A stretch of 64,000 bases of DNA, taken from positions 961,559 through 1,025,558 of the forward strand of contig NZ_LMJE01000007.1 in the NCBI RefSeq assembly GCF_001429245.1. Reading direction: 5' to 3'. The DNA is from Rhizobium sp. Root274. GTDB lineage: Bacteria; Pseudomonadota; Alphaproteobacteria; Rhizobiales; Rhizobiaceae. Positions 8,143 to 16,125 of this stretch are shown here, in pieces. A model generated the notes under the pieces. That model was not told where the DNA came from, did not search any database, and was given only the letters and a program-made list of their open reading frames with translations. Positions within the stretch are counted from its first letter, which is position 1, and every line of letters starts with the position of its first letter. The position numbers and the translations under genes are program-made.

Positions 8143-8284
8143 GTCATCCTCGGGCTTGTCCCGAGAATCTACTGCCGCCCACCGAAAACTCGACGGCAGA
8201 GGGACGAGGATACCCCCACACATCCGGAAAGAGCCCAATCCGCAGCGAACTTCGGCAGATCCTCGGGACGAGCCCAAGGATAAC
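8143..8284. repeat. Long imperfect inverted repeat (CCTCGGG-type palindromic element)
   Basis: The left arm (8143-8176) reads GTCATCCTCGGGCTTGTCCC onward to CTGCCG; the right arm (8253-8284) starts CGGCAGATCCTCGGGACGAG and ends in AAGGATAACG. They are reverse complements with a few mismatches and about 76 bases between them. Each arm contains its own CTCGGG/CCCGAG palindrome. The core CCTCGGGCTTGTCCCGAG is typical of dispersed alphaproteobacterial intergenic repeats. It fills most of the gap between greA-like and the convergent reductase gene. Confidence 0.65.
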
Positions 8285-8337
8285 GATCATTCGTCAACGG
8301 CCAGTTCGATGCGGCGCCCATATCCGAACTGGAAGGC

Positions 8338-9210
8338 TCACTCGACAACCCCGATCCCGTCGAGCTCCGCCATGACCTCTGCGGAAAGATCTACATCGGC
8401 AGCCGCCAGGTTTTCACGCAGGTGACCCCGAGACGACGTGCCGGGGATCAGCAGGATATTCGGCGACCTCTTCAAAAGCCAGGCGAGTGCCACCTGCATC
8501 GGCGTGAGCTCCAGCCGCGCCGCGACCGCCGAGAGTGTGGAGGACTGGAGCGGCGAGAACCCACCGAGCGGGAAGAAAGGCACATAAGCCGTACCGTCCG
8601 CTGCCAATTGGTCGATCAGCGCATCATCGCCGCGATGCGCGAGGTTGTACTGGTTCTGCACGCAGACGATCTCGGTGATCTCACGGCCATCCGCCACCTG
8701 CTTCGCCGTCACATTCGAAAGACCGATATGCCGGATCAGCCCCTGGCGCTGCAAATCGGCGAGCACAGTCAACGGCTCTTCGAGATCGCCTTCTGCCGGG
8801 CCGTGCACGTCGAACATGGCGCGCAGGTTGACGACATCGAGCACGTCAAGCCCAAGGTTCCGAAGATTGTCATGCACGGCAGCGGTCAGCGCTTCGCGCG
8901 AAAAGGCGGGGTTCCAGGACGCGTCTGGCCCGCGCGACGCCCCGACCTTGGTGACGATGACGAGGTCGTCGGCGTATGGGTGGAGCGCTTCGCGAATGAT
9001 CTGATTTGTCACATGTGGGCCATAGAAGTCGCTGGTGTCGATGTGATTGACGCCCGTTTCCACGGCCTCGCGCAGCACGGCAACTGCCTCCGCTCTATCG
9101 CGTGGCGGACCGAAGACGCCGGTGCCCGCAAGCTGCATCGCGCCATAGCCAAGCCGCTTGACGCTGCGCTGTCCCAGATGATGACGTCCTGTGTTTTCAA
9201 GATTGGTCAT
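8338..9210 (-). CDS. Aldo/keto reductase, PdxI/YdbC-type pyridoxal reductase
   Basis: The 290-residue protein is an aldo/keto reductase. The NADPH-dependent catalytic residues are D58 and Y63 in NHIDTSDFYGPH and K88 in VIVTKVG; the position normally taken by the fourth catalytic residue reads VVNLRA, as in the E. coli YdbC group. Long identical stretches such as RLGYGAMQLAG and YVPFFPLGGF match what I know of E. coli YdbC (PdxI), an NADPH-dependent pyridoxal reductase in vitamin B6 salvage. The start at 9210 has AGGAGA upstream; an upstream extension to 9276 lacks support. It is divergent from a LysR gene, its likely regulator. Confidence 0.85.
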   Translation of the reverse strand: MTNLENTGRHHLGQRSVKRLGYGAMQLAGTGVFGPPRDRAEAVAVLREAVETGVNHIDTSDFYGPHVTNQIIREALHPYADDLVIVTKVGASRGPDASWNPAFSREALTAAVHDNLRNLGLDVLDVVNLRAMFDVHGPAEGDLEEPLTVLADLQRQGLIRHIGLSNVTAKQVADGREITEIVCVQNQYNLAHRGDDALIDQLAADGTAYVPFFPLGGFSPLQSSTLSAVAARLELTPMQVALAWLLKRSPNILLIPGTSSRGHLRENLAAADVDLSAEVMAELDGIGVVE

Positions 9211-9323
9211 GATGATATCTCCTTTTCTCTGCTGTCTCCTATGTACCGCAGGCCCACTTCTGCGATAATGGCACACAATCCGGACGGGTCGTCCGCTAAA
9301 CCGTACAATGATCGGGAGACCAC

Positions 9324-10235
9324 ATGTCCGAATTGCCGGAAATGAGCGATGTCAGCGCCTTTCTCGCTGTCGCAAGGGCCGGCGGTTTTCGCGAGGCCGC
9401 ACGGCTCGGCAACAGCAGCGCGTCAGCCCTCAGCGATGCGGTGCGGCGCCTCGAGGCACAGCTCGGCGTTCGCCTGTTGAACCGCACCACACGGGCCGTG
9501 GTGCCGACCGATGCGGGGCGCGGACTGATGGACCGCATCGGGCCTGCCCTCGGCGAGATCGGTGCCGCACTTGAACATGTCAGGAGCTTCGATGGCCGAG
9601 CCGCCGGCACGCTCCGGCTCAATGTGCCCGCGAGTGCCGCGAGGCTGGTGCTGCCGGCACTGGTTCCAGGTTTCCTCGCCGCCTATCCCGATATCCGCCT
9701 AGAAATCGACTCCGACGAGAGCCTGATCGACGTGATCGCCGCGGGATACGATGCGGGCATTCGCTATGACGAACGCCTGGCGCAGGACATGATCGCTGTG
9801 CCGATCGGTCCCCGCCTGCAGCGTTACGGCCTCGCCGCGTCGCCTGCCTATCTCGAAGCCCGAGGTCATCCGCAGCATCCCCGCGACCTGCTCGCCCATA
9901 ACTGTATCCGCAGCCGCTTCGCCGGCCGCCCCGTCATGGCCTGGGAATTCGAAAAGGATGACGAGACCGTCGTCGTCGAGCCCAAGGGGCAGCTGATCGT
10001 GCAGGCGGGAGACGCAAGCGAACTTGGCATCCGGGCTGCCATTTCCGGTGCCGGCATCTTCGCTCTGTTCGAAGACTGGCTGAAACCGCATTTCGACAGC
10101 GGCGACCTGCTGCCGGTGCTCGAACACTGGTGGGTGAGCTTCTCCGGCCCCTTCCTCTACTACCCGGAACGCCGCCTGATGCCGGCGCCGCTGCGCGCTT
10201 TCGTCGATTACATCAAGAGCAACCGCCCAGGCTGA
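9324..10235 (+). CDS. LysR family transcriptional regulator
   Basis: The 303-residue protein has a LysR winged HTH (residues 7-65, including FLAVARAGGFREAARLG and RRLEAQLGVRLLNRTTRAV) and a LysR substrate-binding domain beginning near residue 90. It is divergent from the PdxI-like reductase gene with a 113-base shared promoter region, the classical arrangement for a LysR regulator and its target. The effector is unknown. It converges on xylA across a bidirectional hairpin. Confidence 0.88.
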   Translation: MSELPEMSDVSAFLAVARAGGFREAARLGNSSASALSDAVRRLEAQLGVRLLNRTTRAVVPTDAGRGLMDRIGPALGEIGAALEHVRSFDGRAAGTLRLNVPASAARLVLPALVPGFLAAYPDIRLEIDSDESLIDVIAAGYDAGIRYDERLAQDMIAVPIGPRLQRYGLAASPAYLEARGHPQHPRDLLAHNCIRSRFAGRPVMAWEFEKDDETVVVEPKGQLIVQAGDASELGIRAAISGAGIFALFEDWLKPHFDSGDLLPVLEHWWVSFSGPFLYYPERRLMPAPLRAFVDYIKSNRPG

Positions 10236-10259
10236 TCCGCCAATCCCGCCCACGGAAAA

Positions 10260-10285
10260 GGCCGGGACGCTTTCGCGCCCCGGCC
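10260..10285 (-). terminator. Intrinsic terminator of xylA
   Basis: Hairpin with arms GGCCGGGACGC and GCGCCCCGGCC (one mismatch, four-base TTTC loop). On the minus strand it is followed by TTTTCC, so it fits as terminator for xylA; it also lies just beyond the convergent lysR stop. Confidence 0.75.
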
Positions 10286-10309
10286 CCAGTCACACTCGAG
10301 ACCCTAAGA

Positions 10310-11620
10310 TCAAACGTAACGGTTGACCACGTTTTCCAGGAGTTCCTGCTTGCCGGAAACCGGCTTCGGGTTGACGTTCTGGCTCTCGACGCGAGCAGCG
10401 ATCGCATCGAGGCTTTCCTCGCCGCGTAGCATCTTCTGGTTCCCGGCCTTGTCCCAGCCGGCGTAACGCTGGTTGAGCGGGCCGGAGAGCGCTTTATCCT
10501 CGATCATCTTGGCGGCAGCCTTCAGGCCACGGGCGCAGCAATCCATGCCCCCGATATGGCCGATCAGCAGGTCTTCGGCGTCGAGCGACTGGCGGCGCAG
10601 CTTGGCGTCGAAATTGGTGCCACCGGTGGTGAAGCCGCCGCCGGCGAGAACCTGGTAATAGGCCAGCGCCATTTCCGGAACATTGTTCGGGAACTGGTCG
10701 GTATCCCAGCCGGACTGGTAGTCATTGCGGTTCATGTCGATAGAACCGAAGATCCCCAGTGCGTTTGCAAGCGCCAGCTCGTGCTCGAAGGAATGGCCGG
10801 CGAGGATTGCATGGCCCTGCTCGATGTTCACCTTCACTTCGTTTTCGAGGCCGTAACGCTTCAGGAAGCCGTAAACGGTCGCGACGTCGTAGTCGTACTG
10901 GTGCTTCGACGGCTCCTGCGGCTTCGGCTCGATCAGGATCGCGCCCTTGAAGCCGATCTTGTGCTTGTATTCGACCACGAGGTTGAGGAAGCGGCCCATC
11001 TGGTCGAGCTCGCGTCCAAGGTCGGTGTTGAGCAGCGTCTCATAACCTTCACGGCCGCCCCACAGAACATAGTTCTCGCCGCCGAGCTTCAGGGTGGCGT
11101 CCATGCAGGTCTTTACGGTCGCAGCGGCAAAGGCGAAGACATCCGGATCCGGATTTGTAGCAGCGCCCGACATGTAGCGGCGATGTGAAAACATGTTCGC
11201 CGTGCCCCAAAGCAGCTTGACGCCGGTCTCTTCCTGCTTCTTCGCGAAGTAGTCGACAATCTCGTTGAGGTTCTTCGTGTTCTCGGCAAAGCTGTTGCCT
11301 TCCGGGCGAACGTCAGCATCGTGGAAGCAGTAATACGGCGTTCCCAGCAGCTGGAAGAATTCGAAAGCGACATCCGCCTTCAGCTTCGCCGCGTCCATCG
11401 TGTCCTTGAACCAGGGACGCTCGAACGTATTACCGCCGAACGGGTCGGTGCCCGGCCAGACGAAGGTGTGCCAATAGGCGACCGCGAAGCGCAGATGGTC
11501 TTCCATGCGCTTGCCAAGGACGACTTCGTCCGGGTTGTAGTGGCGGAAGGCCAGCGGATTGGTGCTGCCTTCGCCCTCATATTTGATCTTCTGGATATTG
11601 CCGAAAAAGCCTGTGCTCAT
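10310..11620 (-). CDS. xylA: Xylose isomerase
   Basis: The 436-residue protein is a full-length class II xylose isomerase, converting D-xylose to D-xylulose in the cytoplasm with two divalent metals. Visible landmarks are [16 protein letters not shown] (residues 48-63), the catalytic H100 and D103 in [11 protein letters not shown], the metal-site segment [17 protein letters not shown] and the C-terminal [13 protein letters not shown]. The start at 11620 has AGGAGG-like bases (AAGGAGGAC) upstream. It lies downstream of xylB in the same orientation, separated by two repeat elements, and within a xylose cluster with a LacI regulator. Confidence 0.97.
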   Translation of the reverse strand: MSTGFFGNIQKIKYEGEGSTNPLAFRHYNPDEVVLGKRMEDHLRFAVAYWHTFVWPGTDPFGGNTFERPWFKDTMDAAKLKADVAFEFFQLLGTPYYCFHDADVRPEGNSFAENTKNLNEIVDYFAKKQEETGVKLLWGTANMFSHRRYMSGAATNPDPDVFAFAAATVKTCMDATLKLGGENYVLWGGREGYETLLNTDLGRELDQMGRFLNLVVEYKHKIGFKGAILIEPKPQEPSKHQYDYDVATVYGFLKRYGLENEVKVNIEQGHAILAGHSFEHELALANALGIFGSIDMNRNDYQSGWDTDQFPNNVPEMALAYYQVLAGGGFTTGGTNFDAKLRRQSLDAEDLLIGHIGGMDCCARGLKAAAKMIEDKALSGPLNQRYAGWDKAGNQKMLRGEESLDAIAARVESQNVNPKPVSGKQELLENVVNRYV

Positions 11621-11651
11621 GGGTAGTCCTCCTTGGTGTGTTTGTCTTGCA

Positions 11652-11697
11652 GCCTCCCCTTGAGGGGAGGGTCGGACCGTTAGGTTCGGGTGGGGTC
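11652..11697. repeat. Intergenic repeat, family B copy
   Basis: CCTCCCCTTGAGGGGAGG followed by GTCGGACCG and GGGTGGGG. The same blocks occur in inverted orientation at 36000-36030, and related ones at 1-44 and 22960-22985. It abuts the RIME1-like element in the xylB-xylA gap. Confidence 0.6.
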
Positions 11698-11714
11698 ATC
11701 GCACCGGGTGAGGT

Positions 11715-11819
11715 CCCCCCTCACCCTGCCCTCTCCCCGCTGGGGAGAGGAGAATGTTGGCGCGTGCCGCTTGTCTCTTCTCCCCAGCGGGGAGAAGGTG
11801 CCGGCAGGCGGATGAGGGG
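11715..11819. repeat. RIME1-like Rhizobium intergenic mosaic element
   Basis: About 105 bp with terminal CCCCCTCA / TGAGGGGG and two internal palindromes, CCTCTCCCCGCTGGGGAGAGG and TTCTCCCCAGCGGGGAGAA. Size, ends and the two-palindrome layout agree with the RIME1 family described in rhizobia. It separates xylB and xylA and would place two stem-loops in a common transcript. Confidence 0.8.
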
Positions 11820-11822
11820 GCG

Positions 11823-13277
11823 TCAGCTGCCGAGGGAATGGATCGCCGGATAAAGCGCCCGGTAACGACCGTAAGCCGTCTCATATGCAGAGCTGAGTGC
11901 CTTGACCGGCTCCACCGTCTCCGCCGTGGCAGGCGCGGTGCAAACAGACAGCGGATCAGCGTCCGTCGCTGCGATCAGCCCGAGACGGGCAGCGCCGAAG
12001 GCTGCGCCGAAATCGCCGTCGGCGGGAATATCCACCGGCATGTCGAGCGCCGTGGCGATCGAAGACAGCCAGTAGCGTGAGCGCGAACCGCCGCCGATCG
12101 CGGTGACGCGCGAGATTTTCGTGCCCGCCGATCTCAGCGCCTCCAGGCTGTTACGAATGGCGAAGGTCACGCCTTCCAGCACCGCCTGTGTCAGCACCGC
12201 CCGATCGCTCTCATGACCAAGCCCGATAAAGGCGCCCCGGATTTTTGCATCATTATGCGGCGTGCGCTCGCCGGAGAGATAGGGCAGGAAGGTGACGCCG
12301 GTGGGCGCCTTCAAGGCATCGCCGAGTTCGGCGGTGAGGTCGCCGGCCGACTTGCCGGTGACGCTCGAATGCCAGTTGAGAGCATCGGTCGCAGACAGGA
12401 TGACGCCCATCTGGTGCCAGGTGTTCGGCAATGCATGGCAGAACGCATGAACGGCGCTTTCCGGCTTCGGCAAATAGGAGCCGTTGGCGGCAAAGAGTAC
12501 GCCGGATGTCCCGAGCGAGACGAAGGCCTGGCCTTCGGCGACCGTGCCCATGCCGCAGGCGGACGCCGCGTTGTCCCCTGCCCCGCCGGCGACGACGACG
12601 TCAGCGCCCAGACCCCATTTGGCCGCGAGCTCGGCGCGCAGTGTGCCGGCGCGATCCGTACCTTCGACGAGCCCCGGCATCTGTTCGACGGTCAGCCCGG
12701 TCGCCTCCAGCAGTTCCGTAGACCAGGCCCGCTTGCCGGTGTCGAGCCAGCTGGTGCCGGCGGAGTCGGACATGTCGGAAAGGTATTCGCCCGTCAGCAG
12801 CAGGCGCAGGTAATCCTTCGGCAACAACACCTTGGCGACCTTGGCGAAGGTCTCGGGCTCGTTGTTCTTCACCCAGGCGAGTTTCGGCGCCGTGAAGCCG
12901 GGAAACACGATATTGCCCGTCAGCGCCCGAAAGCGCGGGTCTGCATCGAGGCTGGCTGCTTCCGCATGGCTGCGCGTGTCGTTCCAGAGAATGCAAGGGC
13001 GAAGCACACGATCTTTGGCATCGATGAGCGTCGCACCATGCATATGGCCGGAAAGGCCAATGCCCTTCACGGCGGCAAGCTCCTTCGGATGCGCAGCCTT
13101 GAGGGCAGCGATCGCCTCCTCCGTTGCCCGCAGCCAGTCGCCCGGGGCCTGCTCCGACCAGCCGGGATGCGGCCGCTGCACGGTCAGTGCCGCGTGGCCG
13201 ACGCCGATCACTTTCTGATCGCCGTCGATCAGCATCGCCTTCACGCTCGACGTGCCGAGATCCAGTCCGAGATACAT
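11823..13277 (-). CDS. xylB: Xylulokinase
   Basis: The 484-residue FGGY-family kinase phosphorylates D-xylulose to D-xylulose 5-phosphate using ATP, feeding the pentose phosphate pathway. The first ATPase-fold domain starts with MYLGLDLGTSSVKAMLID, and the second carries the FGGY-type segment around AIGGGSRSRYWLSSIA. GLSGHMHGATLID and CILWNDTRS are typical of xylulokinases. It is located between xylA and the LacI regulator on the same strand, so the three genes form a xylose regulon; transaldolase elsewhere in this window (43835-44791) belongs to the same downstream pathway. Confidence 0.95.
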   Translation of the reverse strand: MYLGLDLGTSSVKAMLIDGDQKVIGVGHAALTVQRPHPGWSEQAPGDWLRATEEAIAALKAAHPKELAAVKGIGLSGHMHGATLIDAKDRVLRPCILWNDTRSHAEAASLDADPRFRALTGNIVFPGFTAPKLAWVKNNEPETFAKVAKVLLPKDYLRLLLTGEYLSDMSDSAGTSWLDTGKRAWSTELLEATGLTVEQMPGLVEGTDRAGTLRAELAAKWGLGADVVVAGGAGDNAASACGMGTVAEGQAFVSLGTSGVLFAANGSYLPKPESAVHAFCHALPNTWHQMGVILSATDALNWHSSVTGKSAGDLTAELGDALKAPTGVTFLPYLSGERTPHNDAKIRGAFIGLGHESDRAVLTQAVLEGVTFAIRNSLEALRSAGTKISRVTAIGGGSRSRYWLSSIATALDMPVDIPADGDFGAAFGAARLGLIAATDADPLSVCTAPATAETVEPVKALSSAYETAYGRYRALYPAIHSLGS

Positions 13278-13302
13278 GGATAACCTCCCATTGCTCTGCC
13301 TC

Positions 13303-14328
13303 TCAGGGCAGATTGTCCTTCAAGAATATGTCGATACGAATGCGTTCCTGGGCTGCGACGACTGGAAGTCCGTCAGCCTTGGCTTTCAGTACGCGAATGG
13401 CGCTACGCACCTCGTGACCCGCATCCTGGTTGAGCACGGCATCGATCAGCCCGGATTGCAACGCGCCGCGCGTGGTCTCGGTCAGCTCATGCGCGATGAC
13501 GACCGGTCGCCGTTCCGCCGGCAGTCGCTCAAGAGCCTTGACCAGACCGCGATTACCGGCGCCGAGACTGTAGAGGCCCACAATATCGCGGCGTTCGGAA
13601 AACATCGCCGTGACAAGCTTTTCGACCACGGTCGGATCGTCTCGCCCCTCAAGCACCGGCAATTGCATGAAACCGGCAAAATCCGATGCCATGGTGGCGG
13701 AGAATGCTTCGAAACGCTCGCGGTGGTCGCGCACCAACATGGAACCAGCGAGAACGGCGACCGCCCCGTCCCGTCCGCTGAGAAAGCGGCCGATGAGGCT
13801 GGCAGCGGTCCGGCCAGCGGCCGCATTGTCGATACCGGCATAATGATCGCGAGCGGCTCCGGTGAGGTCAGAAACGAGAGTTACCAGTGGAATTCCTGCT
13901 CCAAGCACGCGCTCGGCTGCGGCCATGACCTCGGGCGCGTCGACGGCGACAAAGGCGATACCGGCCGGCGCTTCGGCTGCCGCCGCATCCAGCGCCTGCG
14001 CCAGCGCCAGCGGGTCGAATGCCGGAACGTCGACAACGCGTACGGCAATCCGCTCGACCGCAGCCCTGCCCATTGCCTCATCGAGCGCCACCCGCAAGCC
14101 GCGCATGAAGGAATTGTCATTGGAGGGAATGAGGAAGGTCAGCGGATAGACCCGCCCCTTGGCGAGGTTTGCTGCTGCGACGTCGCGAACGAAACCGAGT
14201 GCGTGTACCGCTTGGACCACTTTTTCACGTGTCCGCGCGCTGACCCCCGGACGCCGGTTCAGGACCCGGTCGACGGTGGCAAGGCTGACGCCCGCATGGC
14301 TCGCGATGTCATGGACAGTCGGCTTCAT
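13303..14328 (-). CDS. LacI family regulator of the xylose cluster
   Basis: The 341-residue protein has a LacI HTH at its extreme N-terminus (MKPTVHDIASHAGVSLATVD) and an effector domain of the type-1 periplasmic binding fold. ATG 14328 is chosen because GGAGGAGA precedes it and the HTH starts immediately; the open frame to 14490 is non-coding leader. It lies 25 bases upstream of xylB, on the same strand. Two TACGTA-centred palindromes at 14362-14398 just upstream suggest autoregulation and control of xylBA. Xylose or a derivative is the likely effector by context only. Confidence 0.9.
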   Translation of the reverse strand: MKPTVHDIASHAGVSLATVDRVLNRRPGVSARTREKVVQAVHALGFVRDVAAANLAKGRVYPLTFLIPSNDNSFMRGLRVALDEAMGRAAVERIAVRVVDVPAFDPLALAQALDAAAAEAPAGIAFVAVDAPEVMAAAERVLGAGIPLVTLVSDLTGAARDHYAGIDNAAAGRTAASLIGRFLSGRDGAVAVLAGSMLVRDHRERFEAFSATMASDFAGFMQLPVLEGRDDPTVVEKLVTAMFSERRDIVGLYSLGAGNRGLVKALERLPAERRPVVIAHELTETTRGALQSGLIDAVLNQDAGHEVRSAIRVLKAKADGLPVVAAQERIRIDIFLKDNLP

Positions 14329-14361
14329 TCTCTCCTCCGGCGCCTGTCCTACACGAGGTAA

Positions 14362-14398
14362 TGAGGTACGTAAATCAGAAATTGATGTACGTACCTCT
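14362..14398. promoter_or_regulatory. Tandem LacI-type operators upstream of the xylose regulator
   Basis: Two sites with a central CpG, TGAGGTACGTAAATCA (14362-14377) and TGATGTACGTACCTCT (14383-14398), have centres 21 bp apart. Together they also form a larger inverted repeat, GAGGTACGTA (14363-14372) and TACGTACCTC (14388-14397). The position 34 to 70 bases upstream of the regulator's ATG suits repression of its promoter. Confidence 0.75.
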
Positions 14399-14414
14399 CT
14401 TTTCGACGAAAAAA

Positions 14415-14440
14415 TGGCCGCCTCCGGAAGGAGACGGCCA
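14415..14440 (-). terminator. Intrinsic terminator of the efflux operon
   Basis: Hairpin TGGCCGCCTCC / GGAGACGGCCA (one mismatch, GGAA loop). On the minus strand it is followed by TTTTTTCGTCG. It lies downstream of the MFS transporter gene and upstream of the xylose LacI gene, insulating the two. Confidence 0.8.
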
Positions 14441-14500
14441 AGCTTGGAGATCACATTGAAAAGAGTATACCCGCCAACTTGTGCCGGCATTGCAGCGGCA

Positions 14501-16090
14501 TCAATGGCCGGCGCCCGCAGGAGCAGCCGCCTTTGGCTTCTTGAGCAGCAGGACCATGAAGATCAGCGAGGTGAACAGGACCGTCAGGCCCATGAACACA
14601 TCCATGAACGACAACAGCGTCGCCTGCTGGGTTGCGACACCGGACAATTTCTTGATCGCCACGGCCGAACCATCGAGCCCATAGCTGTCGTAATTGGCGC
14701 CGACCGAGGACAGCCAGTCGAGCGCGGCCCGGTTGCCCCAGTTCAGTTGTTCCGAGAGGCGCGCATAGTGATCATCCGACCGCTGCGTCAGCATGGTATT
14801 GATGATGGCAAGCCCCACGGCACCGCCGAGGTTTCGGGTCAGATTGAACAGACCGGAGGCATTCTTCATACGCTCAGGTGGCAGAGTGCCGAGCGCCAGG
14901 TTGTTGATCGGCACCATGCAGATCATCAAGGAGCAGCCACGCAGGATCTGCGGGATCAGCAGTTCCTTGAAATCCCAGTCGGAGGTGAGCCCGGTCATAA
15001 GATAGGTCCCGAGCGCGAAGCCGGCAAAACCGGCCATCATCATCACACGCGGATCGAGCTTGCTCGACAGGATGCCGGCTATCGGCGCCGTAAAAAACAT
15101 TGCTGCGCCGGAGACGAACATCGTCTCGCCGATCATCATGGAATCGTAGCCTCTGATGCGCCCGAGATAGAGCGGATAGAGATATGTCAGGCCATAGAGC
15201 CCGACGCCCATGACGAAGGAGAACAAGGAACCAAAGGCAAAGTTGGCATTGGAAAACGCCCTCAAGTCGACCACTGGCAGCTCTGCCACGAAGACACGCC
15301 TGAAGAAGATGACAGCACCGATCGTCATGGCGACCGTGGTAATGACGATGTGCTGGTCGTTGAACCAGTCGTTCTTGTTGCCCTCTTCGAGCACATATTC
15401 GAGGGAGCCGAGAAAGACTGCCATCGAGGCAAGACCGGTCCAGTCGAAGATCTTGAAGAGCTTGAGATCCGGCTTGTCGAAATCGATCAGGCTCCAGGTC
15501 GCAGCGGCGACCAGCATGCCCGGAATAACGTTGATCAGGAACAGCCAGTGCCACGACATGGCATGGCTGATGTAGCCACCGATGGTCGGCCCGATGGTCG
15601 GTGCGAGTGTGGCAACGAGGCCAACCATCGGCGAAACGATGTTACGCTTGGATGGCGGGAAAATGGTGAAGGCGGCCGCAAACACCGATGGGATCATGCC
15701 GCCCCCGATAAAGCCCTGAATGGCACGGTAGATGATCATCTGTTCGATATTGGTTGCCGTCGCACAAAGAGCGCTCGCGAGCGTGAAGCCGGTCGCGCAC
15801 ATGGTGAAGAGCACACGCGTCGACAGGATGCGCGCAAGCACCCCCGACAGCGGGATCATGATCACTTCGGCAATCAGATAGGAGGTCTGCACCCAGGCAA
15901 CCTCATCCGAGCCGGCCCCGAGGCCGGCCTGGATTTCAGCGAGCGATGCCGAGACGATCTGGATGTCCAGGATCGACATGAACATGCCGAAGACCATGGC
16001 GAGGAAGGCGAAGAGACGCCTCGGATCCATACGCTCCTCGACGCTAACCTGGGGCCGCATCGCACCAGCCGAAGAAGTAACCGTGGCCAT
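14501..16090 (-). CDS. DHA2 family MFS multidrug efflux transporter (EmrB-like)
   Basis: The 529-residue protein has the 14-segment pattern of the DHA2 drug:H+ antiporter family. The first helix contains the motif LDIQIVSASLAEIQ, near residues 41-54, and motif C-like glycine-rich segments follow. EmrB-type proteins expel hydrophobic toxic compounds from the cytoplasmic membrane, delivering them through a membrane fusion protein to an outer-membrane channel. The adaptor gene lies 35 bases upstream on the same strand, and a TetR regulator is divergent from that. No TolC gene is present here. Confidence 0.9.
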   Translation of the reverse strand: MATVTSSAGAMRPQVSVEERMDPRRLFAFLAMVFGMFMSILDIQIVSASLAEIQAGLGAGSDEVAWVQTSYLIAEVIMIPLSGVLARILSTRVLFTMCATGFTLASALCATATNIEQMIIYRAIQGFIGGGMIPSVFAAAFTIFPPSKRNIVSPMVGLVATLAPTIGPTIGGYISHAMSWHWLFLINVIPGMLVAAATWSLIDFDKPDLKLFKIFDWTGLASMAVFLGSLEYVLEEGNKNDWFNDQHIVITTVAMTIGAVIFFRRVFVAELPVVDLRAFSNANFAFGSLFSFVMGVGLYGLTYLYPLYLGRIRGYDSMMIGETMFVSGAAMFFTAPIAGILSSKLDPRVMMMAGFAGFALGTYLMTGLTSDWDFKELLIPQILRGCSLMICMVPINNLALGTLPPERMKNASGLFNLTRNLGGAVGLAIINTMLTQRSDDHYARLSEQLNWGNRAALDWLSSVGANYDSYGLDGSAVAIKKLSGVATQQATLLSFMDVFMGLTVLFTSLIFMVLLLKKPKAAAPAGAGH

Positions 16091-16125
16091 GGTGAGGCCC
16101 TTTCCGAGACGAAAACCGACCTGTG

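Noticed and set aside
11715-11819. Possible CRISPR-like repeats or tandem terminators
   Set aside because: Only two palindromes with different sequences and no regular spacers; fits RIME1.
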